Source: Ischnura elegans
Lineage: Eukaryota; Arthropoda; Insecta; Odonata; Coenagrionidae
Length of the DNA stretch: 64,000 bases
Assembly (NCBI RefSeq): GCF_921293095.1
Contig: NC_060251.1
Span: 92,924,566-92,988,565 of the forward strand
Direction: 5' to 3'
The translations under genes were made by a program, and so were the position numbers. The notes below the pieces were generated by a model, which worked only from the letters and a program-made list of their open reading frames with translations, was not told the origin of the DNA and ran no database searches. Positions 22,565 to 34,043 of the stretch are shown here, piece by piece; the first letter of the stretch is position 1; every line of letters begins with the position of its first letter.

Positions 22565-23400
22565 ATGAGGCAAACTATATCAAATTTTTATTTCATCCGT
22601 AACAAATGCCCAACATATTTTTTGAAACTCATTTATAACACCCTAGTAAATACCAGGCTAAACTACGGTGTGTTTAGTTGGGGTGCAGCTTATAAAAATT
22701 CTATAAGATCCATTGTTGTATTGCAAAAAAGGCTTATTAGAGTAATTTAAAAAAAGAGCCGTATTGAAAGTTTCTTTCCTTTATTTTATAGTATAGGCTT
22801 GCTTCCCTTGAGACATCTTTTCATTTACAAGGTTTTACGTCGATTTTTCATGAGAAGTGGAAATACGGGGTTATTATTATACAACCATCCTTCCTCCACC
22901 CTACGAAAATCACGTATTACTTTACCTAGGACTAACCTTACGCTGTATAAACGTTGTGTCTTGTTTATAGGGCCAAAAGTGTACAACTTATTACCCATAT
23001 CATGTCTGAAAGCAAAACATAATAACGTAATTATGAAAAATATTCAGTCTTGGCTGTTTTGAATGCAAAGTGTGGAGGATTTTTTTTCTATAATGTAATA
23101 CCATGTAATATATGTACGTACTTGTTTCAATTCAAATGTTGTGCTTGCTTCAATTCAAATGTTGTGCTTGCTTCAATTCAAATGTTGTGCTTGCTTCAAT
23201 TCAAATGTTGTGCTTGCTTCAATTCAAACGTTGTGCTTGCTTTAATTCAATGTTTATATGTCAGCATGACCCTATGCAAATGATGGTAGCCAAAAAACAG
23301 GTTGTCCTTAATGGCTACCTAAAGTTACTCCGTTTTATGTTATTAATTCTATTCTGTAAATTTTTAATTTTTTGGAGTAATAAACAATTATTATTATTAT
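22565..23400 (+). pseudogene. LINE 3' end: RT C-terminal domain plus 3' UTR
   Basis: The frame encodes YNTLVNTRLNYGVFSWGAAY and VLQKRLIRVI, then after one stop LPLRHLFIYKVLRRFF and YKRCVLFIGPKVYNLLP. This order is typical of the C-terminus of CR1/L2/Jockey-type LINEs (the 'YG-x-x-W-G...QKR-x-I-R' block). It is followed by the 23-bp tandem array and a terminal attattatt run. It is 5' truncated and carries at least one stop. Confidence 0.7.
23126..23253 (+). repeat. 23-bp tandem repeat, 5 copies plus a partial
   Basis: The unit ttcaattcaaatgttgtgct + tgc repeats at 23,126, 23,149, 23,172, 23,195 and 23,218; the fifth has one change (aaacg). It sits in the 3' UTR of the LINE. The near-perfect identity points to recent expansion. 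Confidence 0.9.
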
Positions 23401-23486
23401 TTCTTCTTGGAATTCGGATCGCTCTATTAGCAACTTTTGGAAACTCATTAAAATGAGCGGTGGGTGACAACACATACATCTCGATT

Positions 23487-23800
23487 CAGGGGCGCTGCTA
23501 GGAAGTAAGGATTGGGGGCGGGGGGGTTTAGGTGCAACTAACTAATATAATACCGGGGTGTATGGGGGTATGGAATACCCTCCAGGATACACGGTAGGTA
23601 CGATATTAATAAATTGCGGAATTTTAAGATAAGCGGTTCAAAATTGTGAGTTTTACGGCTTTCCGAGGGATATTTTATTAATCCTTAAACTATGATATTA
23701 GTAATATCAATCCAATTAAGCAAAATGGATTAAACTTAAAAATTTCTCTCAGCTCTGGGAGGGGGGTTTAACCCCCAAAACCCCCCTCGTTGCGCCACTG
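23487..23800. mobile_element. Non-autonomous hAT element (314 bp), perfect 8-bp TSD
   Basis: It starts CAGGGGCGCTGCTAGGAAGT and ends CTCGTTGCGCCACTG, flanked by tctcgatt on both sides (23,479-23,486; 23,801-23,808). It belongs to the same family as 13,475-13,763. Confidence 0.85.
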
Positions 23801-24796
23801 TCTCGATTGATTAATATAAAATATATTTTAGGCTACTGGTAGGATCAGCTAATTAAAATTTATTTCTCCGTTGGTTAGGATGTTGGCTGCCGTGGTTCAA
23901 ATACCGGGGATGGCGGAGATATTTCGCAAATGGCTTAAGCTGTCGGACGCCTAATTCAAACAACATAACATAGTTTATTTCCAAGTGAAATTCGGATCGA
24001 TACACTGTCAGCGTTGCGGATGGTGACCTGAGAAAACCCGTGTGAATGCACGGCGCGCACAGTGGTTCAAAATCGAAAAAAGGTGGTCGAAATTGTTACC
24101 GCTTTTATTATCAGTCGCTGTTGTACTATGAAGAAGCATTTATAAGATTTTTGTCCGCTGAATCCGAATTTGAAGTTACTTTTGTTGTATCTTTGTTAGT
24201 ATTGTTTTTATATGGCCAATTATTTACGCAATTATATGCTAAAAATAGATATTGTATTCAATTTTTCATTCAAGGCGTAGATTGATGCATATCGAATATA
24301 TCAAGGTATTTTTTCAGATCTGTGACTGTTATTTGTCAACTTTTTTGTATAACTGATAAATTATGTAAACAATTAAAGTTGACCGTTTTTAAAACAACGG
24401 TAATTTGTGTTCGTATATCATTTTTATTTGTTGAGCCTAAAGTTAAAGTTTTTAAGCATAATCTATGATGCTTAACTTTAATCAATTTGCTTAACAAATC
24501 AAAATTATAATACAATATGGTCAATGCCCTCAAGGCGTTAATGAAATTCACATCAGTGACCTTCAAGTTGTTTGGTGAGGTAACTACAAGGATTGGAAGC
24601 AATCATTTAGGCATTCTAACTTTTTCTCTAAATATTTTTTTTCATTTTGATTAAATTAATGAATATTGTGATTGTGACTATGAGATATCAAATAAATAAG
24701 GATATTTATGGTTGTATCATCTATTATTAAATATACAGTTACAGGCTCTCAAAATCATTGTCTGAGAGTTCATCAGTACCTGTATCACTCGGCAAA

Positions 24797-25188
24797 TCAT
24801 CCACATTGAGGATAATTCGTACCTCTGCTGACAAGGGCGTAATTTTTTTTCTGTATCCCTAAAATATTTGTAAGAAAGGGATCGGACGTTAGCAGCTGCC
24901 TTCTGAAAAGGTCCTCATTAGTTGCCTTTCTCGACGATTTTCTTGTTTGCTGCTCCCAAAAAGTCGAATATCTTTGTTCTTGGCTTCCATCGTCTCTTCC
25001 GACAGGATACCAATAGGAAGGTTGGCTTCCTTGGCAATGGCTGCCCCGTGAATCAATAGTTTGTGAACCACGGGTGGCATGTAATACCATGCGTAAAGTT
25101 CCATGTACAAACTTGCTGTGGATAAGCAGCATTCTGTGAATGGAGTCTCATTGATTTGGAAACCACTGGCCAATGCCTTCAAAATCAC
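24797..25188 (-). pseudogene. C-terminal remnant of an arthropod transposon-type protein, frameshifted
   Basis: Frame 1 encodes YMPPVVHKLLIHGAAIAK, then LPIGILSEETMEAKNKDIR. Frame 2 takes over with RKSSRKATNEDLFRRQLLTS and then DPFLTNI, so a frameshift near 24,930 splits one protein. From memory, this C-terminal layout recurs in many multicopy, uncharacterised arthropod proteins. The element may end near 24,057, where cacagtggttcaaaatcg resembles cagtgggctgaaatcg at 3,685. No superfamily is assigned. Confidence 0.45.
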
Positions 25189-25316
25189 AGAAAACCGATG
25201 AATAGGATTCTAATTGATTCCTTAAATAGAAATAGAAAGTTGTAGCCAACTTCTGAACTTTTGCCGGAAAAAATCATCCCATCGCGAACACTTCCCATTT
25301 CATCAAATATTTAGAA

Positions 25317-25344
25317 ATGTGAAGGCTAAAAATAGCCTTCACAT
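25317..25344. repeat. Perfect hairpin, 12-bp stem, 4-base loop
   Basis: atgtgaaggcta, then aaaa, then tagccttcacat. It is isolated, with no T-run that would suggest a terminator. Confidence 0.6.
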
Positions 25345-25399
25345 CTCCGCTCAAATTACACATGTCGATTTATTATTCCGTGACATATTAGTTCTCGAA

Positions 25400-27180
25400 G
25401 GATATGGAGTCTTCTTGACGCTCAATAAAATTTTCGTATAGATTAAGGTTCGTCACTTTTATCCCTTCCATCGATCACGTAGTTCAACTAATTTCCGACT
25501 GAACTCAATGTCACTCAAAGTGAAAAATCCACGAACGATATCTCACAATAACTCGCATACACGCAAAAGTTGTCCACACTCTGGAATCTGTGACTATAGC
25601 AAATGCGACTGTTAACCCCTCTAGCGTGACTTTAAATGCCCGTGGTCCTTCTCTCAGCGAGTGCGATGCATCGTCTGAGACCTCTGAATGCCATGCCTCA
25701 AGCGTGCGCGTGCAGACATAGCTGCCTGCTTTCTTTCTGTGCCTCTTAATTGGCTTTGTTTGTGTGCTCGTATTTTTCGAATGTATTTCCAGCTGATGAC
25801 AGGATGCTTCCTTTAAGAGCAGCGTCTGGCGGATGCTCATGGAAGATATTCTTACACTCGCCCTCCGATTTATGTACTTTCTTAGCGATTGTGTGTTCTG
25901 TGTGGGGACACTGAATGCTTTTCTCTGTGTATCATTATCATCTGCTTTTCTGCCTCATCGTTTCCTTTCTCTTTCATTGTGGCAATAATAGTGAAGACAT
26001 GGACCGTCCAGGCATTGTCACTCATTGGTTCTCGGAACCTCGAAGACCTTCCAGGATATGGTATCTTCTTTGCGACGTTTGACTCTTAGGGTTAGGGTTT
26101 TTTTTTCACGCCTACGCCCCTTTGGTGGTTCTATTTTTTCGGCCTTGGGTCACTTCCGCATCGGAATCCCTCCTAAGTTGACCATGCCATATGGGTATAT
26201 GGTATGCGGCGAATATTGAGGGTAGTCGGAGAGCAATTCATTCCTAGCACACAATAAACTTAAAGAGCAAAGATGACATCGGGTAAACCTCGTTGAAGAG
26301 CAATAAAACTGCGGCCGGGCGCTACCTTTTTTGGCTGCAATAATCCTTATCGAACGTGCGGCGGCTTCTAGTGAATTAGCGTGCTACATTGGGATAGCCC
26401 GCTTTCCCAACGGGTGACGACGAAAGGGTATTCTGGATATTGTGAAAGTTAAAAATACAGGAATTCTTGGAACATATGTTGCACAGGCCATAAGTTCGAA
26501 TATATTCGCCACTGTTGCTGTTCTAAAGATTATTTCTGATGAATATCGAGCCTCACTGAATATCATACGCTGGGGCCACTGGAAAGCCCTAAATGCTCTT
26601 AAGGAAAGAGAAATCTTTTATAAATAGATCCCGTATTGAAAAACAAGTAGCACTATAACATCAAAGAAACCTGGCATTGTAACCTCTCCTCGGAATACAC
26701 ATTCCGAGCTCGCGCTCACAATACCGCCACCGAGCGGCGCGCCGCCCGATCGGACTGATGAGTCTCACGGAGAGTTCTCTCGAACGGCTGTTGCCACGGC
26801 TAAAACATTGACTGGAGCATTTAAACGCGCTCATTACGAGGATTCGCCATGAATAAAAAATCGCTATTTATATCACAGTGTTATTTCCTCTGCCCGAAGA
26901 GGAATGATTATTTAATTACTTCCACAAAATGATTTCCTCAAGCAATGGAGCATTCAACCACTTACCACGAACATTTTAGCGGTTAAAAGGGATAACGATT
27001 AAGCTGGACGGTGATGAAAAAATAATTCAATTGAGACTCATTCAGCCCGCCATAAATAAAAAAATAAAGTACCCTATTGCTTAAATCTTCAATTGTATGC
27101 GAGCTGACTGTGGAATTTGCTCATGGTTAATTATATCAGGTGATCATTTTGTCTATTCCATTCACTATATTTGTCACATA
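25400..27180. other. Intergenic stretch with a short CpG-rich patch
   Basis: No convincing gene. A 109-codon minus frame (25,840-25,511) has no recognised domain. The segment 26,690-26,830 is CpG-rich (accgagcggcgcgccgcc) and could be a promoter-like island. Two telomere-like hexamers at 26,086 are isolated. Confidence 0.3.
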
Positions 27181-27185
27181 TCGAC

Positions 27186-27308
27186 AGGTTTCAAACAATC
27201 CCGCGTCATTTTCTAGAAGAAATATTACCTGTAGTACTTCCCCAAAGAAATGACAGGGGAAAACAGATAATATTTCTTCTAGAAAATTACAAGGGAATGC
27301 TGAAACAG
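27186..27308. repeat. Fold-back element
   Basis: gtcattttctagaagaaata on the left and tatttcttctagaaaattac on the right form a long imperfect hairpin of about 35 bp per arm. Confidence 0.55.
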
Positions 27309-27477
27309 GCTAAGGTATGTACCAAATAAAGTGCGTGGAATAGAAAAATTGATGGAACTACTTAAGTAACCACTAAACAATATTGATTGTAATTACTGCG
27401 GGAACTCAGCCTGTAAAACAGCTTACAAAATCAGATCCGAAACAGCTCACAGTTTACCAAACACGAGTATTCTCAAT

Positions 27478-28260
27478 CATCATCATCATTAGTCAACAAT
27501 CCTAAGATTGGTTTGACGCAGCTCTCCATTTCTCTCTCCTATCCGCTAATCTCTTCATAGCTACATATTTATTCTCTTTTACATCCTTTATAACCTGTTC
27601 TATATAATTCATTCGGGGCAGTCCCTTGCCCTTTTTCCCTTCCACTTGTCCTTCAACGATTGTCTTCATCAGGCCGTCGTGCCTCAAAATATGGCCAACT
27701 AAGTTGTCCCTTCTTCTGCTTAATGTTTTTAGGAGGCTTCTCTTTTCTCCCACTCACCTTAGCACTTCCTGGTTACTCACACGGTCAATCCATTTTATCT
27801 TCATCATTCTTCGGTAGCATCACATTTTGAATGCTTCCACTCTTGACTTCTCTGCTGCTGTCAACGTCCAAGCCTCGCTTCCATGGAGAAACATACTCCA
27901 TACGTAGCATCTGATGAATTGTTTCCTTACTTCTATGCTGGTATTTTCAGCTGTAAGAAGATTCTTCTTTTTGTAGAAAGCCCTCTTCGCCTGCGCTATT
28001 CTACTGTGTATTTCTTTCTTCCTCCGTCCATCGCTGGTAATTCGGCTTCCCAGGTAAGAGAACTCGTTCACCTCTTCAAGCTTATGCTTTCCTAGGTTGA
28101 TGTTTGTTTTAGCCTCCTCTCTTTTGCTGCAAACTAATATCTTAGTCTTCTTTTTGTTGATTTTCAACTGATATCTGGCCATTGTCCTTTCCATGTTTGT
28201 CAACGTCTTACGTGAACAAATCGATGATGAGGATGTAGTAATTGCATTATAAAAACAATG
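27478..28260 (-). pseudogene. 5'-truncated LINE, best copy of the (GAT)n-tailed family
   Basis: Reading minus, frame 1 (28,323-27,820) encodes MARYQLKINKKKTKILVCSK, then EFSYLGSRITSDGRRKKEI, KRAFYKKKNLLTAENTSIEV and LHGSEAWTLTAAE. A frame change follows (RRMMKIKWIDRV), and frame 2 (27,753-27,502) gives VGEKRSLLKTLSRRR, GHILRHDGLMKTIVEGQVEG and [11 protein letters not shown] plus a stop. This is the RT thumb and C-terminal region; the YxDD motif is not included. The 3' end is a short (GAT)n run. The older copies at 4.2, 5.1, 5.7 and 50.6 kb are the same family. Confidence 0.8.
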
Positions 28261-28460
28261 AGTGGTAGATATAAAATAGAGTGTTGAATAAAAACTATGG
28301 ACAATATAACTGGCCGATCTCACCTTGAGGCCAATTTAGGTAGACGGAAGGGAAAGATAAGCTTTGACAAGAAAACAATGTACCCTTATCATCCATTCTC
28401 TCGATTCAAAAATAAGAAAACACGAAATTAGCTACCCGCTTTTCGTGAGTTGCTGACCTG

Positions 28461-28870
28461 GACGGATCGAAAAAATCAATATTTTGTCAAATCCATCTGC
28501 CCCAAGGAAAAAAGTTGTGGAACTGATCAAACATAAGGCCTAAAAATTTTGAGACCTTTAGGTGTACCCCTGACCCCTGACCCTCGCTCATCGGCCATTA
28601 ATGGGGGAGGACCACAAAAGAACATTTAATATTTTAAGGGCATTCCCCTTCATTTTGCCGAGTTACTGGCCAATAAAATCATTATGTCATTTATTTTCAC
28701 GTGTCTACCACCGTTGAGACACAAAATGCAAAATTTGAGTACGCGTCCGAGGAGAAAATGTTCATCGCCCACGCAGCGTGATGGGGAGAGCATCGGTAGG
28801 CCGCTCGCGTCCCCTCTCCACTCGACCTCGCCCCGAACGCACCAAAATTCATCCTGCGTGTGCTCCTTGG
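28461..28870 (+). repeat. Left arm of a diverged inverted repeat (partner 31,433-31,836)
   Basis: Phrases such as aatccatctgcccc, gcctaaaaattttgagacct, gccgagttactggcc and tcatcgccca(c/t)gcag occur here and, reverse-complemented, in the partner. The arms are about 400 bp and differ at roughly one base in four by eye. Confidence 0.6.
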
Positions 28871-28899
28871 AGGGCGCTCATGTTTGATAATATGTATCG

Positions 28900-31400
28900 G
28901 AATCAATGGTAGAAGTCAGTAGCAGGCAAAAAAGAATGCGTAGTGCTAGTCCCTTTTTTATCGTCCCGTCGACGTTACCAACTTTTAGAGAAGTAATGAA
29001 ATATTTTTCTTAGTTTTCGCGGTATTTTGAGATCCAAGAACGCAAGTAAGGAGTCAACGGTCTATGAATGCCACTCGAGTGGCTAGAAAGGTGTGCGAAC
29101 TTTGGATACGCGCTTCTCTTCCGTTAATGCCGGAGAGAGCTGCAATTAATGGATTTTGCGGAACCATAGGAAGTAATATATCATGGAAGAAGGAGCTTCC
29201 ATAGTAATATCACTTACGGAAAAATGCGAATATGCCCAATGAAGGGTTACATTAACAAAAAATATTGATAAATTTTTAAAGGAAATTTTGAAATTATTTT
29301 GAACGACATTTGAGCGTGCTGGTTCAAGAACGAGCATAAAGTTCCTCCTGATGAAGAATAATTTTTGAAAGACCAGGCGACGAAACTAAAGTCGATGGCT
29401 GCTGGATTGGATCCTACGAAAGCACGAATATTGAGGAAAAAACTGAAAACCTTCGGAGAGCGTTGAGTCAATTCTTGTCAAGAAAAAAAGTATCAAGAAT
29501 TTTATTCATCAGCATGTGAAAAAAATTCAACAGATGAGGAATCTGCAGATTTGAATCTATGAGTTCCTCGTCAAATGAATACTAGGAATTAAGATCAGCC
29601 TGCACTTTCTGCCATTGTCAAATTTGGCAGAAGTATGTGCAAAAACTAAGCAGCAGCAATGATCGTCAACACAAAACTAGCTGATGCAAAAATCACAACC
29701 CCGGAAGACACTTTCAAGGTAAATTATTTACGCAGGCAGAAAAAGATGTTAGATACTGAGAAAACAAAAAAAAAGAGGAATCAAAGAATGCCCTCAAAGG
29801 GCTCCATTTTGATGGAAGGGAGTACAATACACCTATACTGATTAAAACGGGCAAGAGGACTTACCAATCAAAGGTTAGAGAGGAACATGTGGTGTTAGTG
29901 GAAGAACAATTTTTAGGGTTCGTCTCCCGTGCAGGAGGATCAGCAAAAGTCCTAAAATCAGAGATTCTTGATTTCTTTGCGAAGTAACAAATAGATACAC
30001 CAAATTAAAAGGTAATCGAATGTGATGGTACCAAAGTTAATAACAGCCAGAGAGGAGGCATCATCCATCTGCTACAAGCACAACTCCAACGTAAGTCTAT
30101 TTGCTAATGGGACTAAGTTGACTTAACATTGTGACATAAAAACTGGAAGGGTGAACTAGGGGCCAAAATTTGTACAGAGGACCTATTTGCTTTAAGACTA
30201 CCACAGCCATGATGTCATACGGTTTGAGCCTACACCATCAACAGTATCACCCGAAATTGACTTAAATGCGCTGAGCACTGTTCTAGAAGTATTCAATGCT
30301 GCATTTATAGGAATTTGCAATGAAAAGTTTTCAGAAAAAACTCTGGGAAAAGTGGTCCATTCCTGCTGGCTTACAACGGGAGGCTGCTGCTAAGCTGCTG
30401 AGGCTCCACATCAACCAAAAATCCAAGCGCCAATTAAATAGATCTAATAACTTTCATTAAAAAAGTTTTTTAGTAAAACAGGATGATTGGATACTGCGGT
30501 GTTGTAAATTCGTGGAGGCTCGTCAATAGTTCTCAAACTCTGCCGGAAGAGCTGAAAGCAGTTATTGATTTGGTTATTCCAAGAAATGGAGTATTCATAG
30601 GCAGATTTTGTTTTCGATGCAAAGGACTACTCACTGCTGATAAATCGGAAAGAGTTCAAAGTATACCAGGACTAGCCGCGGTGATAACTTGTACGGGAGT
30701 CACCCGCAATGCACAATCCCGGTCAAGGCGAATGATTTTTTCTCTGTAAATCGGAAGGAGACCATGGTACCTTATATCATAAGTAGCAGAAATTCAAAAA
30801 TCGTTTGAGCAATGTTGAACTTTGAAGTTAAATATTCCTCGTGTTCCCCAAGCAGTGGAAAGATTCGCAAAGGACGTTCGTTGACGTGAGCAAAAGACAA
30901 AGAACGAAAGTTAGAAATACACAAAAGACTGTAAAGCGGAACAAAAATGCTGACCTTCGAAACCAAGTCTCAGTTCATGCTGTGAAAAGGTGACAGAGCA
31001 AAATAAGTTTTAAATCAATCTGCATGACTTAAATAATAAATGAAAGGAAATTATTTTCGTATTTCAATAGAAATCGTTCATTAAACAAGCTAATTTTATT
31101 TCCAACCGAAGTATTTGATTATTTTTCACAAAATATTTTAAATTTATAAAGACAATATTTTTATCAATTTTATTTACCAATGGATGTGTGGGTAGATGGG
31201 GCAGCTGAAAGTATTGGTATCTCTAAGCGGATAGTTCTGTTAACAATTTATGGATATTTTCGCTTATTAGACAGAAAATTGTAAAAATAGGCTAAGGACT
31301 GCACAATCAGGGACTGTTTTTCCTTTATTTCGGAGTTGATTTTGGTATTTCACATTCATCTCAAATAAGTAATTCTTTCGTGACCGTTTCTCCACAGATG
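28900..31400 (+). pseudogene. Heavily decayed transposon-like coding remnant between the inverted arms
   Basis: Short open pieces appear between many stops: CDGTKVNNSQRGGIIHLLQA (about 30,020), AKICTEDLFALRLPQP (about 30,165), NAAFIGICNEKFSEKTLGK (30,297) and PAGLQREAAAKLLRLHIN (about 30,365). They read like one eroded plus-strand protein of a mobile element, but I do not recognise the family with confidence. Confidence 0.35.
30694..30750 (+). repeat. Rearranged SINE family 1 fragments
   Basis: gagtcacccgcaatgcac is the reverse complement of the family 1 tail. It is joined directly to the plus-strand cccggtcaaggcgaatgatt of the same family. The join looks like two head-to-head pieces or an inversion junction. 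Confidence 0.5.
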
Positions 31401-31432
31401 ATGCTTAATATTAGTAAGTCTCAGGATGTAAG

Positions 31433-31836
31433 ACGCACACATTTTGAATTTTGCTGCACACGGGGCATAGGAGGGGGATGGATCCATTCCCTCCCAGCTG
31501 GCGCCTTTATCCACCACTCTGCATGGGCGATGAATATTTTCTTTGTGGTTACACACTCAAATTTGGCATTTTGTGGCTCAACGGTGACATATGTGAACAA
31601 AATGCACGAAATTTTGGTTTTAAAGGGCAGTAACTCGGCAAAATCTTTAGGGAATGACCATAAAATATTAAATTCGTTGATTTGTGGTCTTAGCCCCATT
31701 AATGCCTAACGAGCAAGGGTCAGGGGTTCACCTAGAGATCTCATATTTTTTAGGCCTAATATTTAATAATTTCCACAACTTTTCACTGGGCAAGATGGAT
31801 TTGAGAAAAATCGATTTTTTGGATCTGCCGTACTGG
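31433..31836 (-). repeat. Right arm of the diverged inverted repeat
   Basis: It is complementary to 28,461-28,870. The minus strand carries a 92-codon frame (31,699-31,421), including ECVTTKKIFIAHAEWW, which has no recognised family. Confidence 0.55.
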
Positions 31837-32615
31837 AGACGTCATAATAATTTTGGTGTATTTTCTCAAATAGGGAGAGCTTCACCAAAGTAAAACAAAA
31901 GCGAACCACGCGAGGAACAAATAACGAGACCGAGGAGTAGCTGAGACACGTGGAAACGCTATAGGGCTATAGGTACCAGTTCAAGATGTCAACATGTCTG
32001 CAAAATGGTTAATGCTGCCGAATGTCGATTTTTCGTGGCAAATACATAGCTGGAGAAGGTCTCCTCTTGATTAATCAAAATCTACCACAACGAAAAATAG
32101 AAAATTTGGTGAACAATCCCATAAACTGTTTGTGCATAGTATAAATAGAAATGTGTAAAGGAGGATTTAAGGAAAAGGGAGTGTTTCCCAAAGAGCATTC
32201 TAATGCTGAATTCTCCAATTTTTTGACCAAAGAACTAGGACAGTTTAATGAGTACCTATTATATAACTATGCTGATACAGAGTGATTTGCACGTAACCAA
32301 GGCTACCCAAGTCAGAGGGATGCTTTAGAGAAGTGTGTTGAAGAAAATGAAGGTAGAGGAGTGGTGGAGCGGGTCCAGGGACGGTCAACTTGGGTTAGTA
32401 TGAGAGTAGGTAACCCGCATATCACCCAAAATGTCAGACTGTGTGGCATCACTTCACATATTGCCTTTTGGTTGATGAATTAGCAGTATTTCAAATAGTG
32501 TCCCTTTTTCAAAAGTCTTAATGATCCTTCAAGGGGAAATAAGTCTCATCATGAAGCCTTAAAAATAGACATTAATGCTAGGACTAGTTGCATTAATGCG
32601 TTGGGTTGGCATTTA

Positions 32616-33839
32616 CCCACACAGAAAATAAACATCTATTAGATATCTAGTAGATATCTATAGATAGATAAATAGTTATCAAATACCCATTATGGCATTG
32701 AACTTGTGTTCCCCGCTCCGTAGCCAAACGCGCTCACCACTACACCAACTGATTCTATTGAATAAGTTGAGCTTTTTTGAAATTAAATAACAATTGTTAA
32801 AAATACCAAACGGAAATTAATTAATTACAGCCAAACTAAGGTCCATTCAATGGAATCATACATCTCTATTCATAGATGAAAATAGACAATATATAGATAC
32901 AGTTGGCATAGTCGCCACGCATCGTTCTACGCGTCGCAAAATTTTTCAAGTCCGCCATCACTCCAGTAAGGAACCAAAAATAATAGGGTGGTTTCCTATT
33001 ATTTTTTTATTGCCTAAATCGAAAGATTATTACTCCTGGAGTACGTATTTCACGTTTTTAGATTTTTAAATGACGATATCTATTTTTCGCGATCAAATGA
33101 AAAGTGAAAAATTTCAAGCGCGCGAAAACGCGACGCGTAAGTAGGAATGAAGGGAAAAAGTCCGTGCGACGCATTTCTGGTTCCCCCTCCCGCCTGGTAG
33201 GTGACCTTGATCGAGGCTCTGAGCGCTGATAGGACGCAGGATGCTAACGGGTAGCTGAGTACCTTCCTGTCTGGTAGCGCATGGCTTAAAAAAGGTTTAT
33301 TAATACCTTATCAAGCGAAGAAAACTTTCCGACCTTAGCCAGTTTTAATAGGTGATTATTAAGACATGTTTCCCTGAGCTCTGTGCCTCATGCATGCATT
33401 GGTAGCCTCTGACGATGCATAACTCCTATCCTCTCGTGTAGAAACTAGGTCCCTGTGACGTCACGTGGAGTGGAATCGCATGGGCGCCAATCTGGCCTTT
33501 TTCAAATGAGGATAGAATTTGACCCTTGCCATTCGTCTAAACCGGTATTTCAAAAACCAAATAATTTGTGTATTATGAATACACTAATGGTGGGTAACGA
33601 ATCGCCATCAATGCCTTTTGTTTTCTTTGATGAAGGAAACTACCCTATTGTCCCTAAATCAAATGTTATATCGCTTCCATAGCTCATGAATCGCGTTTTA
33701 AAACACACTTTCGGAGATGTATCCAAAATCGCCCCTTGTCACCTGCACATCTAATAGATGTCTAATAGACATCCATTAGATATACATCTATTCATAGATG
33801 AAAATAGACAACATATAGATATCTATTTTCCGTGTGGGT
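32616..33839. mobile_element. Inverted-repeat element split by 668-bp copy C
   Basis: The outer ends acccacacagaaaata (32,616) and tattttccgtgtgggt (to 33,839) are inverted and sit next to 'atctattagatatct'-type palindromes on both sides. A phrase tctattcatagatgaaaata occurs on each side of copy C (about 32,870 and 33,788). Confidence 0.5.
32982..33649 (+). mobile_element. 668-bp TIR family, copy C (complete)
   Basis: It starts AATAGGGTGGTTTCCTATT and ends GAAGGAAACTACCCTATT. It has the same length as copy B, with scattered substitutions, and includes TGACGTCACGTGG at 33,456. It appears to be nested in the element at 32,616-33,839. Confidence 0.8.
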
Positions 33840-33992
33840 ATTTACCATATAATCCCTCATCTGTCAATCCATTTCCGCTTAGAATAGATTTTTTGACACC
33901 ATCCGCATTTCACAAATAGTTTTATTTACTCATATCATTATCATATAATCATTATTTATTAATAAGTTAGCTGGGTTGCAAAGGGCTATAGT

Positions 33993-34043
33993 CCCACAGC
34001 TGTGTTTTTATAGTCTGTAGTCCTTTATAAACACAGCTGTGGG
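33993..34043. repeat. Hairpin with palindromic stem
   Basis: cccacagctgtgttt and aaacacagctgtggg form a perfect 15-bp stem. The stem itself contains the palindrome cacagctgtg. Confidence 0.6.

Noticed and set aside
23101-23253. CRISPR-like array
   Set aside because: The 23-bp units are contiguous with no spacers, and the context is a eukaryotic LINE 3' UTR.
26086-26097. Telomere-like TTAGGG dimer
   Set aside because: Only two units occur, in a plain intergenic context. Insect telomeres usually use TTAGG, and the flanks show no telomeric array.
33455-33682. Conserved small ORF (MTSRGV...) as a real gene
   Set aside because: It recurs because the 668-bp repeat recurs. Copies A and B carry diverged or shifted versions and there is no sign of coding selection.
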